Shown here: positions 15,351-22,892 of the stretch, in pieces | Layout of the letters: each line of letters starts with the position of its first letter | How positions within the stretch are numbered: position 1 is the first letter of the stretch | Assembly: GCF_015351235.1 (NCBI RefSeq) | Contig: NZ_JADKSJ010000001.1 | Location: forward strand, 914,289-978,288 | DNA: 64,000 nucleotides | Direction of reading: 5' to 3' | Source: Plantibacter sp. VKM Ac-2880 | GTDB taxonomy: Bacteria > Actinomycetota > Actinomycetes > Actinomycetales > Microbacteriaceae | Translations under genes and position numbers: made by a program | The notes under the pieces: model-generated | Seen by the model: the letters and a program-made list of their open reading frames with translations, nothing else | Databases searched by the model: none | Told to the model about the DNA's origin: nothing

Positions 15351-16145
15351 CTAGATCTCGACCTCGACGGGGTCGGTCACGAGGTCGATGACCCCGCTGA
15401 GGATCTCGTTCGGCCGGAACGGGTAGCGGTTGATCTCGGCCTCGTCGCTGATGCCTGTGAGGACGAGGATCGTGTGGAGACCCGCCTCGATGCCCGCGAC
15501 GATGTCGGTGTCCATGCGGTCGCCGATCATGCCGGTGTTCTCCGAGTGCGCGCCGATCTTGTTGAGGGCCGAGCGGAACATCATCGGGTTGGGCTTGCCG
15601 ACCACGTACGGCTCCATGCCGGTCGCCTTCGTGATGAGCGCTGCGATCGCACCGGTCGCGGGCAGCGGGCCGTCCTTGCTCGGTCCGGTGGCGTCCGGGT
15701 TCGTGACGATGAACCGCGCGCCGCCGGCGATCAGGCGGATCGCCTTCGTGATGGCCTCGAACGAGTAGTTGCGGGTCTCGCCGACGACGACGTAGTCGGG
15801 GTTCGTCTCCGTCATCGTGAAGCCGGCCTCGTGGATGGCGGTGGTGATCCCGGCCTCGCCGATGACGAATGCCGACCCTCCCGGCTCCTGCTCGGCGAGG
15901 AAGGCGGCCGTGGCGAGGGCGGAGGTCCAGATGAACTCCTCCGGAACGTCGAGGCCGGAGGCGCGCAGGCGGGCGCTCAGGTCGCGCGGGGTGAAGATCG
16001 AGTTGTTCGTGAGGACCAGGAAGGGCGTCCGCTGGTCCTGCCACTGCTGCAGGAGTGCTGCTGCACCCGGGAGGGCGTGGTTCTCGTGGACGAGTACCCC
16101 GTCCATGTCGGTGAGCCAGCACTCGACCTCGTCGCGACGTGACAT
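15351..16145 (-). CDS. HAD-IIA family sugar/nucleotide phosphatase (NagD-like)
   Basis: A 264-residue haloacid dehalogenase phosphatase. Motif I is WLTDMDGVLVHE with the nucleophile Asp of DMDG, motif II is VLTNNS, the motif III lysine lies in VVGKPNPMMF, and motif IV is GDRMDTDIVAG. The C2-type cap domain lies between motifs II and III, as in NagD and p-nitrophenylphosphatases. The ATG at 16145 has a good GGAGG 6-10 bases upstream. The frame stays open further upstream but has no conserved residues there, so the longer start is rejected. The likely role is housecleaning dephosphorylation of sugar or nucleoside monophosphates, substrate unknown. Confidence 0.9.
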   Translation of the reverse strand: MSRRDEVECWLTDMDGVLVHENHALPGAAALLQQWQDQRTPFLVLTNNSIFTPRDLSARLRASGLDVPEEFIWTSALATAAFLAEQEPGGSAFVIGEAGITTAIHEAGFTMTETNPDYVVVGETRNYSFEAITKAIRLIAGGARFIVTNPDATGPSKDGPLPATGAIAALITKATGMEPYVVGKPNPMMFRSALNKIGAHSENTGMIGDRMDTDIVAGIEAGLHTILVLTGISDEAEINRYPFRPNEILSGVIDLVTDPVEVEI

Positions 16146-16241
16146 GCGTTCCTCCAGGTGGTTCGGGCGGGCCGAGGGAGCGGCGCGCCTCATGGGGTGG
16201 CGCGGCGTCGGGCCCGGATCTCCAGTCTGGCACGGCGCGGG

Positions 16242-16247
16242 TAGGGT
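16242..16247 (+). promoter_or_regulatory. -10 box of leaderless SpoU methyltransferase promoter
   Basis: TAGGGT, 6 bases, then the GTG at 16254. Confidence 0.6.
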
Positions 16248-16253
16248 TGGCTG

Positions 16254-16922
16254 GTGCCAGAGACCCCGCCCAGCCAGGACGATCCGGCCGTCCACCCCGC
16301 CGATCCCGTGGCGCCCGCGAGCCAGGGCGGCGTCGGCCCGTGGCAGGGGGACTGGCCCGAGGATCCCTGGTACGACCAGGCGCTCCTGCGCGACGGCGAC
16401 ACCCGCAACGTCGTCGACCGGTACCGCTACTGGACGATGGAGGCCATCGTCGCCGACATCGACGAGCACCGTCACCCGTTCCACGTCGCCATCGAGAACT
16501 GGCAGCACGACATGAACATCGGCTCGATCGTGCGCACCGCCAACGCGTTCGCCGCCGACACCGTGCACATCGTCGGTCGACGTCGCTGGAACAAGCGCGG
16601 GGCGATGGTCACCGACCGCTACCAGCACGTCGAGTACCACGCCGACGTCGCGGGCCTCGTCGCCTGGGCGCGCGACGCGGGGCTACCGATCATCGCGATC
16701 GACAACGTCCCCGGTTCGGTCCCGATCGAGACCACCAGACTCCCCGAGCGATGCATCCTGCTGTTCGGACAGGAGGGCCCCGGTCTGTCGGCGGAGGCGA
16801 TCGCGGCGGCCGATGCGGTGCTCGAGATCACCCAGTTCGGCTCGACGAGATCGATCAACGCGTCCGCGGCAGCGGCTGTCGCGATGCACGCGTGGGTCAT
16901 GCAGCACGTGTCCTTCGACTGA
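16254..16922 (+). CDS. SpoU/TrmH-family RNA 2'-O-methyltransferase
   Basis: A 222-residue SPOUT-class enzyme using S-adenosylmethionine to methylate ribose in tRNA or rRNA. SPOUT motif 1 is ENWQHDMNIGSIVRTANAFAA with the catalytic Arg and conserved Asn. Motif 2 is LLFGQEGPGLS and motif 3 is STRSINASAAAAVAMHAW, which form the trefoil knot and SAM site. The first 45 residues are Pro/Asp-rich and probably unfolded. GTG start with leaderless promoter. It stands between the phosphatase (divergent) and a small secreted protein. Which nucleotide is modified cannot be deduced. Confidence 0.9.
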   Translation: MPETPPSQDDPAVHPADPVAPASQGGVGPWQGDWPEDPWYDQALLRDGDTRNVVDRYRYWTMEAIVADIDEHRHPFHVAIENWQHDMNIGSIVRTANAFAADTVHIVGRRRWNKRGAMVTDRYQHVEYHADVAGLVAWARDAGLPIIAIDNVPGSVPIETTRLPERCILLFGQEGPGLSAEAIAAADAVLEITQFGSTRSINASAAAAVAMHAWVMQHVSFD

Positions 16923-17115
16923 CGTCGACAGGGTTGTCCCCCGTCCGCGGGTGGTTCCGAGGGATCCCCCTATGCGTTCCTCAGGAACACCTCAAGATTC
17001 CCTCAATTGCGGACGTAGTCCCCCAAAGTGCCGACACGGACCGGCATACTTTGTATCGGAGCAATGCTCCACCGCTGAACCCGAATCCCTCCCGGCACCC
17101 GAAGCCACTGAGGGC

Positions 17116-17143
17116 CACCGCACGGACCCGAATCCGTGCGGTG
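17116..17143 (+). promoter_or_regulatory. Perfect 11-bp hairpin in the 5' leader of the small membrane protein gene
   Basis: CACCGCACGGA (17116-17126), loop CCCGAA, TCCGTGCGGTG (17133-17143). It ends 33 bases before the ATG at 17177. No T tract follows, so it is more likely a leader structure (attenuator, RNA stability or protein site) than a terminator for the upstream methyltransferase gene, though the latter is not excluded. Confidence 0.5.
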
Positions 17144-17176
17144 CGCATCGGCGGTCACCCGAAGGATGAACTGAAG

Positions 17177-17497
17177 ATGAAGCACAGCTCCGCCCTGGGA
17201 GTCTCGCCCGAACGAGGATCCCGCCCGTCCCTGGTCCGTGGCGTCACCGCGCTCGCCGTCCCCGCTGCGCTCGCGATCGCCCTCCTGGTGGGCGTCGCTG
17301 CGCCGGCTCAGGCGGACACCCGCGCCGACGACACCTCGGTGTCGATCAGCGCAACGCAGACCGGCCCGAGCGAGCTCATCGCCCCTGCCGGTGCGTTGTT
17401 CGCCTCGCTCCTCATCTGGGGTGCGGGAGCCGCGTTCGCGACCCGTCGTCGGATGCTCGCGGAACAGCGCGAGGAGGCGTCGCTGATCCCCTTCTGA
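17177..17497 (+). CDS. Small secreted single-pass membrane protein (106 aa)
   Basis: Not a recognised family. Residues 1-46 form a signal peptide: basic MKHSSALGVSPERGSRPSLVRG, a hydrophobic core (VTALAVPAALAIALLVGVA) and an APAQA-D cleavage site. About 25 polar, Thr/Ser/Asp-rich residues follow outside. A second hydrophobic helix (LIAPAGALFASLLIWGAGAAFA, about 71-92) with TRRR behind it gives a type I topology with a short cytoplasmic tail. It resembles the end of a sortase substrate but lacks an LPXTG-type motif. A weak GAAG precedes the ATG. The leader holds a strong hairpin, and a very stable terminator lies 90 bp downstream, so this is a single-gene transcript. Confidence 0.7.
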   Translation: MKHSSALGVSPERGSRPSLVRGVTALAVPAALAIALLVGVAAPAQADTRADDTSVSISATQTGPSELIAPAGALFASLLIWGAGAAFATRRRMLAEQREEASLIPF

Positions 17498-17583
17498 TCA
17501 GCACGCGTCGTATCTGCACCTGATCACGGTGGCCCGAACCGCCGCGATCGTGTGCGCCCAGACGGAACCGCACCGTTCCGTCG

Positions 17584-17629
17584 CACCGGTGGCCGCCGGG
17601 AGTCCCCCCACTCCCGGCGGCCTCCGGTG
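17584..17629 (+). terminator. Strong terminator hairpin
   Basis: CACCGG-T-GGCCGCCGGGAGT (17584-17603), loop CCCCCC, ACTCCCGGCGGCC-T-CCGGTG (17610-17629). This gives 19 paired bases with one T-T mismatch, followed by TTT-rich sequence. Confidence 0.85.
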
Positions 17630-17838
17630 TTTCCGGGCGAGGCCTGAGGGGTTCCACCCGCTCGTGACCTGTTCCGAGGAATCTGCCGCATTCCGCGTCA
17701 TGATCGCCCGCTCCGTCGATCACTCAAGGGAGCGAGACGACGGCGGGCGCACCCGAACCCGATCGAGGTCGCGCTCTTCCCGCCGTCAGCGATCGATGCC
17801 CGACCCGAATGGGCGTCGCACGGAAGCGGCGAACCACG

Positions 17839-17882
17839 CGCGCCGGAGCGTCGTCCCCACCCGAGGACGACACTCCGGCGCG
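17839..17882 (-). terminator. Terminator of the YhgE/Pip operon
   Basis: CGCGCCGGAG (17839-17848) pairs with CTCCGGCGCG (17873-17882). Inside it GTCGTCC (17850-17856) pairs with GGACGAC (17865-17871), with one mismatch between the two stems. It lies 26 bp beyond the stop codon. Confidence 0.8.
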
Positions 17883-17907
17883 GATTCCACCGCGTCCGGC
17901 CCGACCG

Positions 17908-19785
17908 CTAGCCGATGAGGCTGGGGCGGAGATCGCGCAGGGTCCTCGCGTGCGTCATCCGGGTGACCCCGACGGCGGAGAGGCTCAGCGCGATCGCCAG
18001 CCATGCGAGCAGCACGCCGGCGTCCTGCAGCGCCGCGTCCATCCGACCCCCGTACATCAGCTGCCGCATGCCGTCGACGGCGTACGACATCGGGAGCACA
18101 TGGTGGAGCGCGGCGAGCGGGGCCGGCAGGGTCTGCCAAGGGAACGTGCCGCCGGCGGTGACGAGTTGGGCCACCATGAGGACGAGCCCGAGGAACTGGC
18201 CGACACTTCCGAACCACACGTTCAGGGTGAGGATGATCGCCGCGAACGTCAGCGAGGCGAGCGCCATCATGCCGTAGGTGCCGAGCGGGTTGTGGACCTC
18301 GAAGTGGAGGGCGCCCGCGAGGATGCCGAACAGGGCGACCATCTGGATCGTGCCGAGGAGGCCGGGCGTCAGCCAGCCGGCGAGCGTCACCTTGATCGGG
18401 CTGTGGAGGGCGGTGATCGCTCGGCGCGACACCGGCTTGACGATGAGGAAGAGGGCGTAGATGCCGATCCAAGCGGCGAGGCTCACGAAGAACGGGGCGA
18501 GGCCGGCGCCATAGGTGCCCGCGCTCGTCACCGAGGCGTTGGTCAGCTTCACCGGGTCGGCGATCGTCTTCGCCTGCAGCGTCCGGGAGTCCGGCGTGGT
18601 CGCCGGGATCGCGTCGGCGCCCGACTGCAGTCCGTCGCGGAGGGTGACGATGCCGTCGCGCAGCGTGCCGAGGCCCGTCTGCAGCGTGGTGAGGCCGGTC
18701 TGCAGCGATGCGGCGCCGTCGGCGGCCTGTTGCGTCCCGGCGGCGAGCGCCGGCATGGCGTTGCTCAGGGCCCTGGCGCCGCCCGCGACCTGCTGGGCGC
18801 CGCTGTTCAGCTGGTCGACCTGCGACACGACGGTCTGGACCCGCTCGTTGGCCGTGGAGGCATCGGCCGCCACCGGGTCGAGGAGGGCCAGGACCTGGGC
18901 GATCTGCTCGGCCGTGAAGCCGTTCTCGGTCAGGGTCTGCGCGATCTGTGCACGCGCCGCCGGGATCGAGTTCACGAGTCGTTGGGCGGCGGCGCCGACC
19001 TCGTCGCCCTTGCCGGCGAGGGTCGAGGTGCCCGCGGCGACCTGCTCGGCGCCCGAAGCCAACTGGTCCGTCTGAGCGGGCAGGCTGGCCGTGCCGGCGG
19101 CGATCTGCGCCGTGCCCGACGCGAGGGTCGCCGCACCGGCCTGGGCGGTCCCTGCGCCGTCGAAGGCCTGCTGGGCGCCGTCGGCCAGCTGCGTGGCGCC
19201 GGTGGTGGCGTCCACGAGCTTGGTCTTGATGGAGTCGAGGGCGGTGAGGAACCGACCGGCGGCCTGGCGGTTGACGGTCTGCACGATCGTCGCCTTGATC
19301 TGCTTGACCGCCTGCTCACCGATCGTCGTCGCCAGGTAGCTGTTCGCGTCGTTCGTGGTGAGCTGGACCGTCGCCTGTCGCGGCGCGTCGCCGGACGCGG
19401 AGGTGAGGGAGGTCGAGAAGTCCGCGGGGATCGTGACGCTGAAGTCGAACGTCCCGTCGTTCACGCCCCGGGCGGCGTCGGCCGCGCTGACCTCGTGCCA
19501 GGCGAAGGAACCGTCCTCGATGAGCTGCTCGGCGATGTCGTCGCCGTAGTTCTCCGTCTCACCGGTCGCATCGCCGGTGGTGTCGTCGGTCGCCGGCGCA
19601 CCGGAGTCCTCGACGACGAGGGCCACGGGCACCTGGTCGAGCTTCGCGTACGGGTCCTGGTTGGCCCACAGGTACAGGCCGCCGTAGAGCAGGGGCACGC
19701 ACATGAGGGCGACGAGGGCGAGGCGCGACATGGGGGTGGCCCACAGGCGGGAGAGTTCGGCGCGGATCATCGCGAAGATCTTCAC
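17908..19785 (-). CDS. YhgE/Pip-family membrane exporter protein, copy 1
   Basis: A 625-residue protein with the YhgE/Pip layout. There is one N-terminal membrane helix (SRLALVALMCVPLLYGGLYLWA), a large external domain (about 35-420), and five C-terminal helices ending before THARTLRDLRPSLIG. The external domain includes a long run of heptads of the A-x-Q-L-A-x-G kind (about 190-300), expected to form an extended helical stalk. The NQDPYAKLDQVPVALVVEDSG stretch is diagnostic of the N-terminal YhgE domain. Start is GTG at 19785 with AGAAGGA upstream. It is the last gene of the TetR / ATPase-like / YhgE operon. Family members are linked to export and phage reception; the cargo here is unknown. 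Confidence 0.88.
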   Translation of the reverse strand: MKIFAMIRAELSRLWATPMSRLALVALMCVPLLYGGLYLWANQDPYAKLDQVPVALVVEDSGAPATDDTTGDATGETENYGDDIAEQLIEDGSFAWHEVSAADAARGVNDGTFDFSVTIPADFSTSLTSASGDAPRQATVQLTTNDANSYLATTIGEQAVKQIKATIVQTVNRQAAGRFLTALDSIKTKLVDATTGATQLADGAQQAFDGAGTAQAGAATLASGTAQIAAGTASLPAQTDQLASGAEQVAAGTSTLAGKGDEVGAAAQRLVNSIPAARAQIAQTLTENGFTAEQIAQVLALLDPVAADASTANERVQTVVSQVDQLNSGAQQVAGGARALSNAMPALAAGTQQAADGAASLQTGLTTLQTGLGTLRDGIVTLRDGLQSGADAIPATTPDSRTLQAKTIADPVKLTNASVTSAGTYGAGLAPFFVSLAAWIGIYALFLIVKPVSRRAITALHSPIKVTLAGWLTPGLLGTIQMVALFGILAGALHFEVHNPLGTYGMMALASLTFAAIILTLNVWFGSVGQFLGLVLMVAQLVTAGGTFPWQTLPAPLAALHHVLPMSYAVDGMRQLMYGGRMDAALQDAGVLLAWLAIALSLSAVGVTRMTHARTLRDLRPSLIG

Positions 19786-19855
19786 AGGAGGTCCTTCTGG
19801 GGACGGGTGGTGATGGCGGAGGGGAAGGCGGGGTCGGGGCGGCGCACGTGGTGCG

Positions 19856-20512
19856 TCACGACCAGTCCTGCTGGAAGAGGGGGACGAGTTCGTCCGTGGC
19901 GTTCTCGGACACGGGGGCGTCCGACATGGCGTTGATCGCGGTGGCCGAGGCGTCTCCGGCGATGACGAGGACGCCGTAGCCGCGGGCCGCGAGCCGGCGG
20001 GCGATGGTCCACCAGCCGATCGGATCGCCGCCGTGCCGGTCGGGGGAGACGAGGACGAGCGCGGTGACGTCTTCGCGGAGGACGGCGAGTTCGGTGAGCA
20101 AGCGCACACGCTCGGTCGGCGCGACGGTCGAGATCGGCTGCTTCGCGAGCGAGGCGAGACCGAGGGAGTCGAGGAGTCTCGCCACGGCGAAGGGGTGGCT
20201 CGCACGACCGGCGAACATGAGTTCCTCGGCGACGACACCGGTCACCGCGACGCCGCTGGCGGGTTCGGAGACGTCGGGCGCGTCGATCAGGGCGATCGTG
20301 CGGCGCATCGTCTTGCGGTCGGTCGTGCCGTCGACGAGCACGGTGCCCGTGTCGGGCTTCATGCGTCCGGATGCGATGAGCCCGAGGACGGTCGGGCGCT
20401 GCTCGGTCTCGGCGCGGGCGAAGGTCGCTTCACCGGTCCGGAAGGAGAGCGAGGTGGGTTCGAGGACGATGCCGCCCTTTCCCTTCGAGACGCCGTCGAG
20501 TTCAACGCGCAT
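19856..20512 (-). CDS. ABC-ATPase-like protein without catalytic motifs
   Basis: A 218-residue protein that follows the linear plan of an ABC nucleotide-binding domain. It opens VELDGVSKGKGGIVLEPTSLSFRTGEA and has GLIASGRMKPDTGTVLVDG after the Walker A position. But the Walker A loop is replaced by ARAETEQRPTVLG, the LSGGQ signature by VAPTERVRL, Walker B by ALVLVSPDRHG, and the H-loop histidine by VIAGD. ATP hydrolysis is therefore very unlikely. It overlaps the TetR stop by 11 bp and is followed 70 bp later by the YhgE exporter. A regulatory or scaffolding partner of YhgE is the simplest idea. The fold assignment is from pattern, not from a database hit. Confidence 0.7.
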   Translation of the reverse strand: MRVELDGVSKGKGGIVLEPTSLSFRTGEATFARAETEQRPTVLGLIASGRMKPDTGTVLVDGTTDRKTMRRTIALIDAPDVSEPASGVAVTGVVAEELMFAGRASHPFAVARLLDSLGLASLAKQPISTVAPTERVRLLTELAVLREDVTALVLVSPDRHGGDPIGWWTIARRLAARGYGVLVIAGDASATAINAMSDAPVSENATDELVPLFQQDWS

Positions 20513-21161
20513 GGGTGGTCTCCTCGTGGGTGTGGGTGGCTGCGCGGTCGGCGACGGCGCTCGCGTCCTGCCAGGAGAGGCCGACCGCGCCGAGGGTGGC
20601 GAGCATGACGAGCCGACGGCCGGCGTCGGTCGAGAGCTCGGAGCGGCTCGCCTCCTCCAGCACGCCGATCGCGGTGCTCTCGACGAGGCGGGCGAGGATG
20701 TCGGCCTCGATGTCCGGACGGATGGAGCCGTCGGCGATCCCGGCCTGGACGGTGCGGAGGAGCAGGGTGCGGACGGGTTCGAGGGCGGCCGCCGTGACGG
20801 CGCGCAGTGGGCCGCGAACGGCGAGCGGCGCCATGATGCGCACGTGGTCGACCTGTGCCCAGAGGACGTCGCCGATGAGCGCGATCGTCGTGAGCGGTTC
20901 GTCGCCGCGGACGGCCGTGATCGAGGAGGCCACGCGTTCGGCGCCCGCCACGACGACGGCGTTCACGAGCTCGTCGCGGGTGGCGAAGTGCCCGTAGACC
21001 GAGCGGCGGGTGAGACCGGCGGCCGCGGCGATGGTCTCGAGGCTCGCGTCGGGGTCGCTGCGAAGGGCGAGGCGGGCGGCCTCGAGCAGGGCGACGCGGT
21101 TCTCGGTGGCGTCACGGCGTGGAGCCCGGGGTGGACTCGGCGGCGCTTCGGTGGTGGTCAT
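20502..21161 (-). CDS. TetR-family regulator of the YhgE operon
   Basis: A 219-residue TetR repressor. The N-terminal HTH is LLEAARLALRSDPDASLETIAAAAGLTRRSVYGHFATRDELVNAV, and the remainder is a helical ligand/dimer domain. The ATG at 21161 (MTTTEAPPSPP) is chosen over a TTG at 21197 because that longer start would lie inside a perfect palindrome, TTGCACA-GCGG-TGTGCAA, which is the probable operator. The gene heads the operon with the ATPase-like and YhgE genes, so it is likely autoregulated. The ligand is unknown, as is usual for TetR proteins guarding exporters. Confidence 0.88.
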   Translation of the reverse strand: MTTTEAPPSPPRAPRRDATENRVALLEAARLALRSDPDASLETIAAAAGLTRRSVYGHFATRDELVNAVVVAGAERVASSITAVRGDEPLTTIALIGDVLWAQVDHVRIMAPLAVRGPLRAVTAAALEPVRTLLLRTVQAGIADGSIRPDIEADILARLVESTAIGVLEEASRSELSTDAGRRLVMLATLGAVGLSWQDASAVADRAATHTHEETTHAR

Positions 21162-21179
21162 GACAGCGATCGTACTATC

Positions 21180-21197
21180 TTGCACAGCGGTGTGCAA
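21180..21197. promoter_or_regulatory. TetR operator palindrome
   Basis: TTGCACA (21180-21186), GCGG, TGTGCAA (21191-21197): a perfect 7-base inverted repeat. It directly abuts a GATAGT -10-like box (21174-21179, minus strand) for the tetR gene. Its core ACAGCGGTGT is identical to that of operator site 1 at 51799-51814. Confidence 0.7.
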
Positions 21198-21274
21198 TAT
21201 CGTTCGCGACGCATGCGGCGAGCTCTCAGCGAGGGCTGCCAGCTTCCTCCCACGCCGGGCTCCGGCAACGGAGC

Positions 21275-21280
21275 TATGGT
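21275..21280 (+). promoter_or_regulatory. -10 box of leaderless DUF3151 promoter
   Basis: TATGGT, 6 bases, ATG at 21287. Confidence 0.6.
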
Positions 21281-21286
21281 TGAACG

Positions 21287-21763
21287 ATGACCGGTGAGAA
21301 TCTCATGGCAACCCCTCCGACACTGCTGCCGGACGACAGCGCCACCGAAGCCGAGTTCCACGCGGCGATCGGTTCGATCGAAGCGCTGGCCGAGCTCCTC
21401 GCAGCCCACCCTCGCTCATCGCTCGGCTGGGCCCTGCTCGCCGACGCGGTGCACGACCCGCAGTCGCCGATCCCCGGCTACGCGGCAGCGCGCGTCGGCT
21501 ACCACCGGGGCCTCGACTCCCTCCGCGCCGCCGGCTGGCGCGGCCAGGGGCCGATCCCCTGGTCGCACGCACCGAACCGCGGCGTGCTGCGGTCGCTCTA
21601 CGCCCTGCGTCGCTCCGCGAAGGCGATCGGCGAGACAGAAGAGGTCGAGCGACTCGACACCTTCCTGCGCGAGGCCGACCCGACGGCGTCCGAGGAGATC
21701 GAGTACCTCGTCGCCGCAGCGGCACCGCCCACCTCGGCGATCGTCATCCTCGGCTCCGACTAG
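21287..21763 (+). CDS. DUF3151 family protein
   Basis: A 158-residue soluble, all-helical, TPR-like protein of the actinobacterial DUF3151 family. Diagnostic segments are [49 protein letters not shown] and [29 protein letters not shown]. The family is widely conserved in actinobacteria and commonly lies near purA or central metabolic genes, as here (purA starts 1.1 kb downstream). Its function is unknown. The ATG at 21287 has a leaderless promoter; an internal ATG seven codons later (MATPPT) is a weaker alternative. Confidence 0.85.
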   Translation: MTGENLMATPPTLLPDDSATEAEFHAAIGSIEALAELLAAHPRSSLGWALLADAVHDPQSPIPGYAAARVGYHRGLDSLRAAGWRGQGPIPWSHAPNRGVLRSLYALRRSAKAIGETEEVERLDTFLREADPTASEEIEYLVAAAAPPTSAIVILGSD

Positions 21764-21764
21764 C

Positions 21765-21870
21765 CCTTCGACAGGCTCAGGGGCCGGGGCGCGGATCAGG
21801 GACCGGGGCGCGGATCAGGGACCGGGGCGCGGATCAGGGGCCGGTGCGCGGCTCGGGGACCGGCAACACG
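21765..21870. repeat. Dispersed repeat copy 3 with 19-bp tandem units
   Basis: Starts CCCTTCGACAGGCTCAGGGG and continues with near-identical 19-bp units (GATCAGGGACCGGGGCGCG) through about 21840, then two decayed units. It lies between the convergent DUF3151 and HAD genes. Confidence 0.85.
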
Positions 21871-21887
21871 CGCAGGGACGGGTGCCC

Positions 21888-22640
21888 CTACAGGCCGAGC
21901 GACTCCAGGTACGCGGCCGTGTCCTGCCAGCCGTGGACGGCGACCGACGGCACACCCAGGGCGAGCACGGGGTAGTCGTTGCCACCCTCGTCGAGGCGGT
22001 CGCCCACGAACACCATCTCCTCGAGCGGGATGCCGGTGTGCTCCGCGAGGCGCGTCATGCCGAAGGCCTTGTCGACGCCCGCCATCGTGATGTCGACCGA
22101 GGTGGATCCGCCGGAGCGCACTTCCAGGTCGGGCAGCAGCGCCTGGACCGCGGAACGCAGCGACTCCTTCTTGACTCCGTCCGGGTCCCAGGCCGTCTTC
22201 TCGTCGACCGGCGCGGTCTGCCCGAGCGCGGAGAAGGTGATCTGCGAACCGCGGTCCTCGAGGATCGGGCCCCAGGTCTCCTCTGCCCAGAGGCCGAGTC
22301 GCTTCGCCTCGGTCTCGAGGGCGCCCATCGCGCGGGCCTTCTGGTCGTCGCTCAGGTCGTGCCGGTAGACGGTCGTCCACGCGGTGCCGTCGAAGCGGTC
22401 GTAGCGGGTGCCGCACGTGGGCATGAGGTGGAGGCGGCCGAGGGCCTCGGGCGAGGCGGCGCCGATGCGGTCGAGCACCTGGTTCTGGAACTGGACGATC
22501 TGGCCACCGGAGATGATGCACACCGAGGTGCGCTCGAGGAGGGCGACGAACAGCTCGGCCATGCGAGGGTCGAGCGCGGACTTCGACGGGGCGAGGGTGT
22601 CGTCGAGATCGAAGGCGACGAGGCGCGGCAGGGAGGTCAT
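21888..22640 (-). CDS. HAD-superfamily phosphatase (IIB, phosphomannomutase-like)
   Basis: A 250-residue HAD-IIB hydrolase. Motif I is [12 protein letters not shown], motif II is CIISGGQ, the motif III lysine is in [14 protein letters not shown], and motif IV is [15 protein letters not shown]. The cap insertion (about 75-180) is of the alpha/beta type shared with eukaryotic phosphomannomutases and sucrose/trehalose phosphatases. The product is expected to act on a hexose phosphate, but the precise substrate cannot be read. It is divergent from purA and convergent with DUF3151. Confidence 0.85.
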   Translation of the reverse strand: MTSLPRLVAFDLDDTLAPSKSALDPRMAELFVALLERTSVCIISGGQIVQFQNQVLDRIGAASPEALGRLHLMPTCGTRYDRFDGTAWTTVYRHDLSDDQKARAMGALETEAKRLGLWAEETWGPILEDRGSQITFSALGQTAPVDEKTAWDPDGVKKESLRSAVQALLPDLEVRSGGSTSVDITMAGVDKAFGMTRLAEHTGIPLEEMVFVGDRLDEGGNDYPVLALGVPSVAVHGWQDTAAYLESLGL

Positions 22641-22771
22641 GGATTCCGTTCGGTCGGTCGGGAGGTCGGTCGTCGAGGGCGATCGGCGTGCGGGACGGCC
22701 GGCCGGGGCCTGAGCATCCCATCATGGTATCGAGCGCGGGCCGGAACTCGGTGCCCGAGACCCGGCTCCGG

Positions 22772-22777
22772 TACGAT
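22772..22777 (+). promoter_or_regulatory. -10 box upstream of purA
   Basis: TACGAT, 6 bases before a GTG at 22784. Transcription starting here gives purA a leader of about 110 bases, or a leaderless upstream reading frame (22784-22966) that overlaps the purA start in another frame. Confidence 0.5.
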
Positions 22778-22795
22778 GGACGGGTGCGTGCACGA

Positions 22796-22822
22796 GACGC
22801 CCGCCCGCAGAGGGTGGGCGTC
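22796..22822 (+). promoter_or_regulatory. Leader hairpin upstream of purA
   Basis: GACGCCC (22796-22802) pairs with GGGCGTC (22816-22822), extended inside by CCC/GGG. It lies about 70 bases before the purA start codon. It resembles no known riboswitch. Confidence 0.4.
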
Positions 22823-22892
22823 CGGCCTGTCAGGGCTGGGTTCCTCCGGGGGTCCGCCGGGCACACGAGAATCCGGAAGGGGCGGCATCCAG

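Larger units (their letters stand above)
17498..17907. other. 410-bp gene-free region between convergent units
   Basis: Contains the terminator of the small membrane protein gene (17584-17629) and that of the YhgE operon (17839-17882). Between them (about 17640-17830) nothing with coding character, promoter or repeat structure was found. Confidence 0.6.

Noticed and set aside
17177-17497. Small secreted protein considered as a sortase substrate
   Set aside because: The C-terminal hydrophobic helix plus TRRR resembles a sorting signal, but no LPXTG, NPXTG or LAXTG-like pentapeptide precedes it.
20502-21197. Longer TetR start at the TTG of 21197
   Set aside because: It lies within the perfect operator palindrome. 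The ATG at 21161 leaves the operator outside the gene and fits the family length.
21294-22892. Open frame extending purA upstream by 530 codons
   Set aside because: It crosses a tandem repeat and the opposite-strand HAD gene. PurA homology begins exactly at the ATG at 22893.
22784-22892. Riboswitch in the purA leader
   Set aside because: One moderate hairpin is present, but none of the conserved bases of purine, guanidine, ZTP or other known riboswitches was found.
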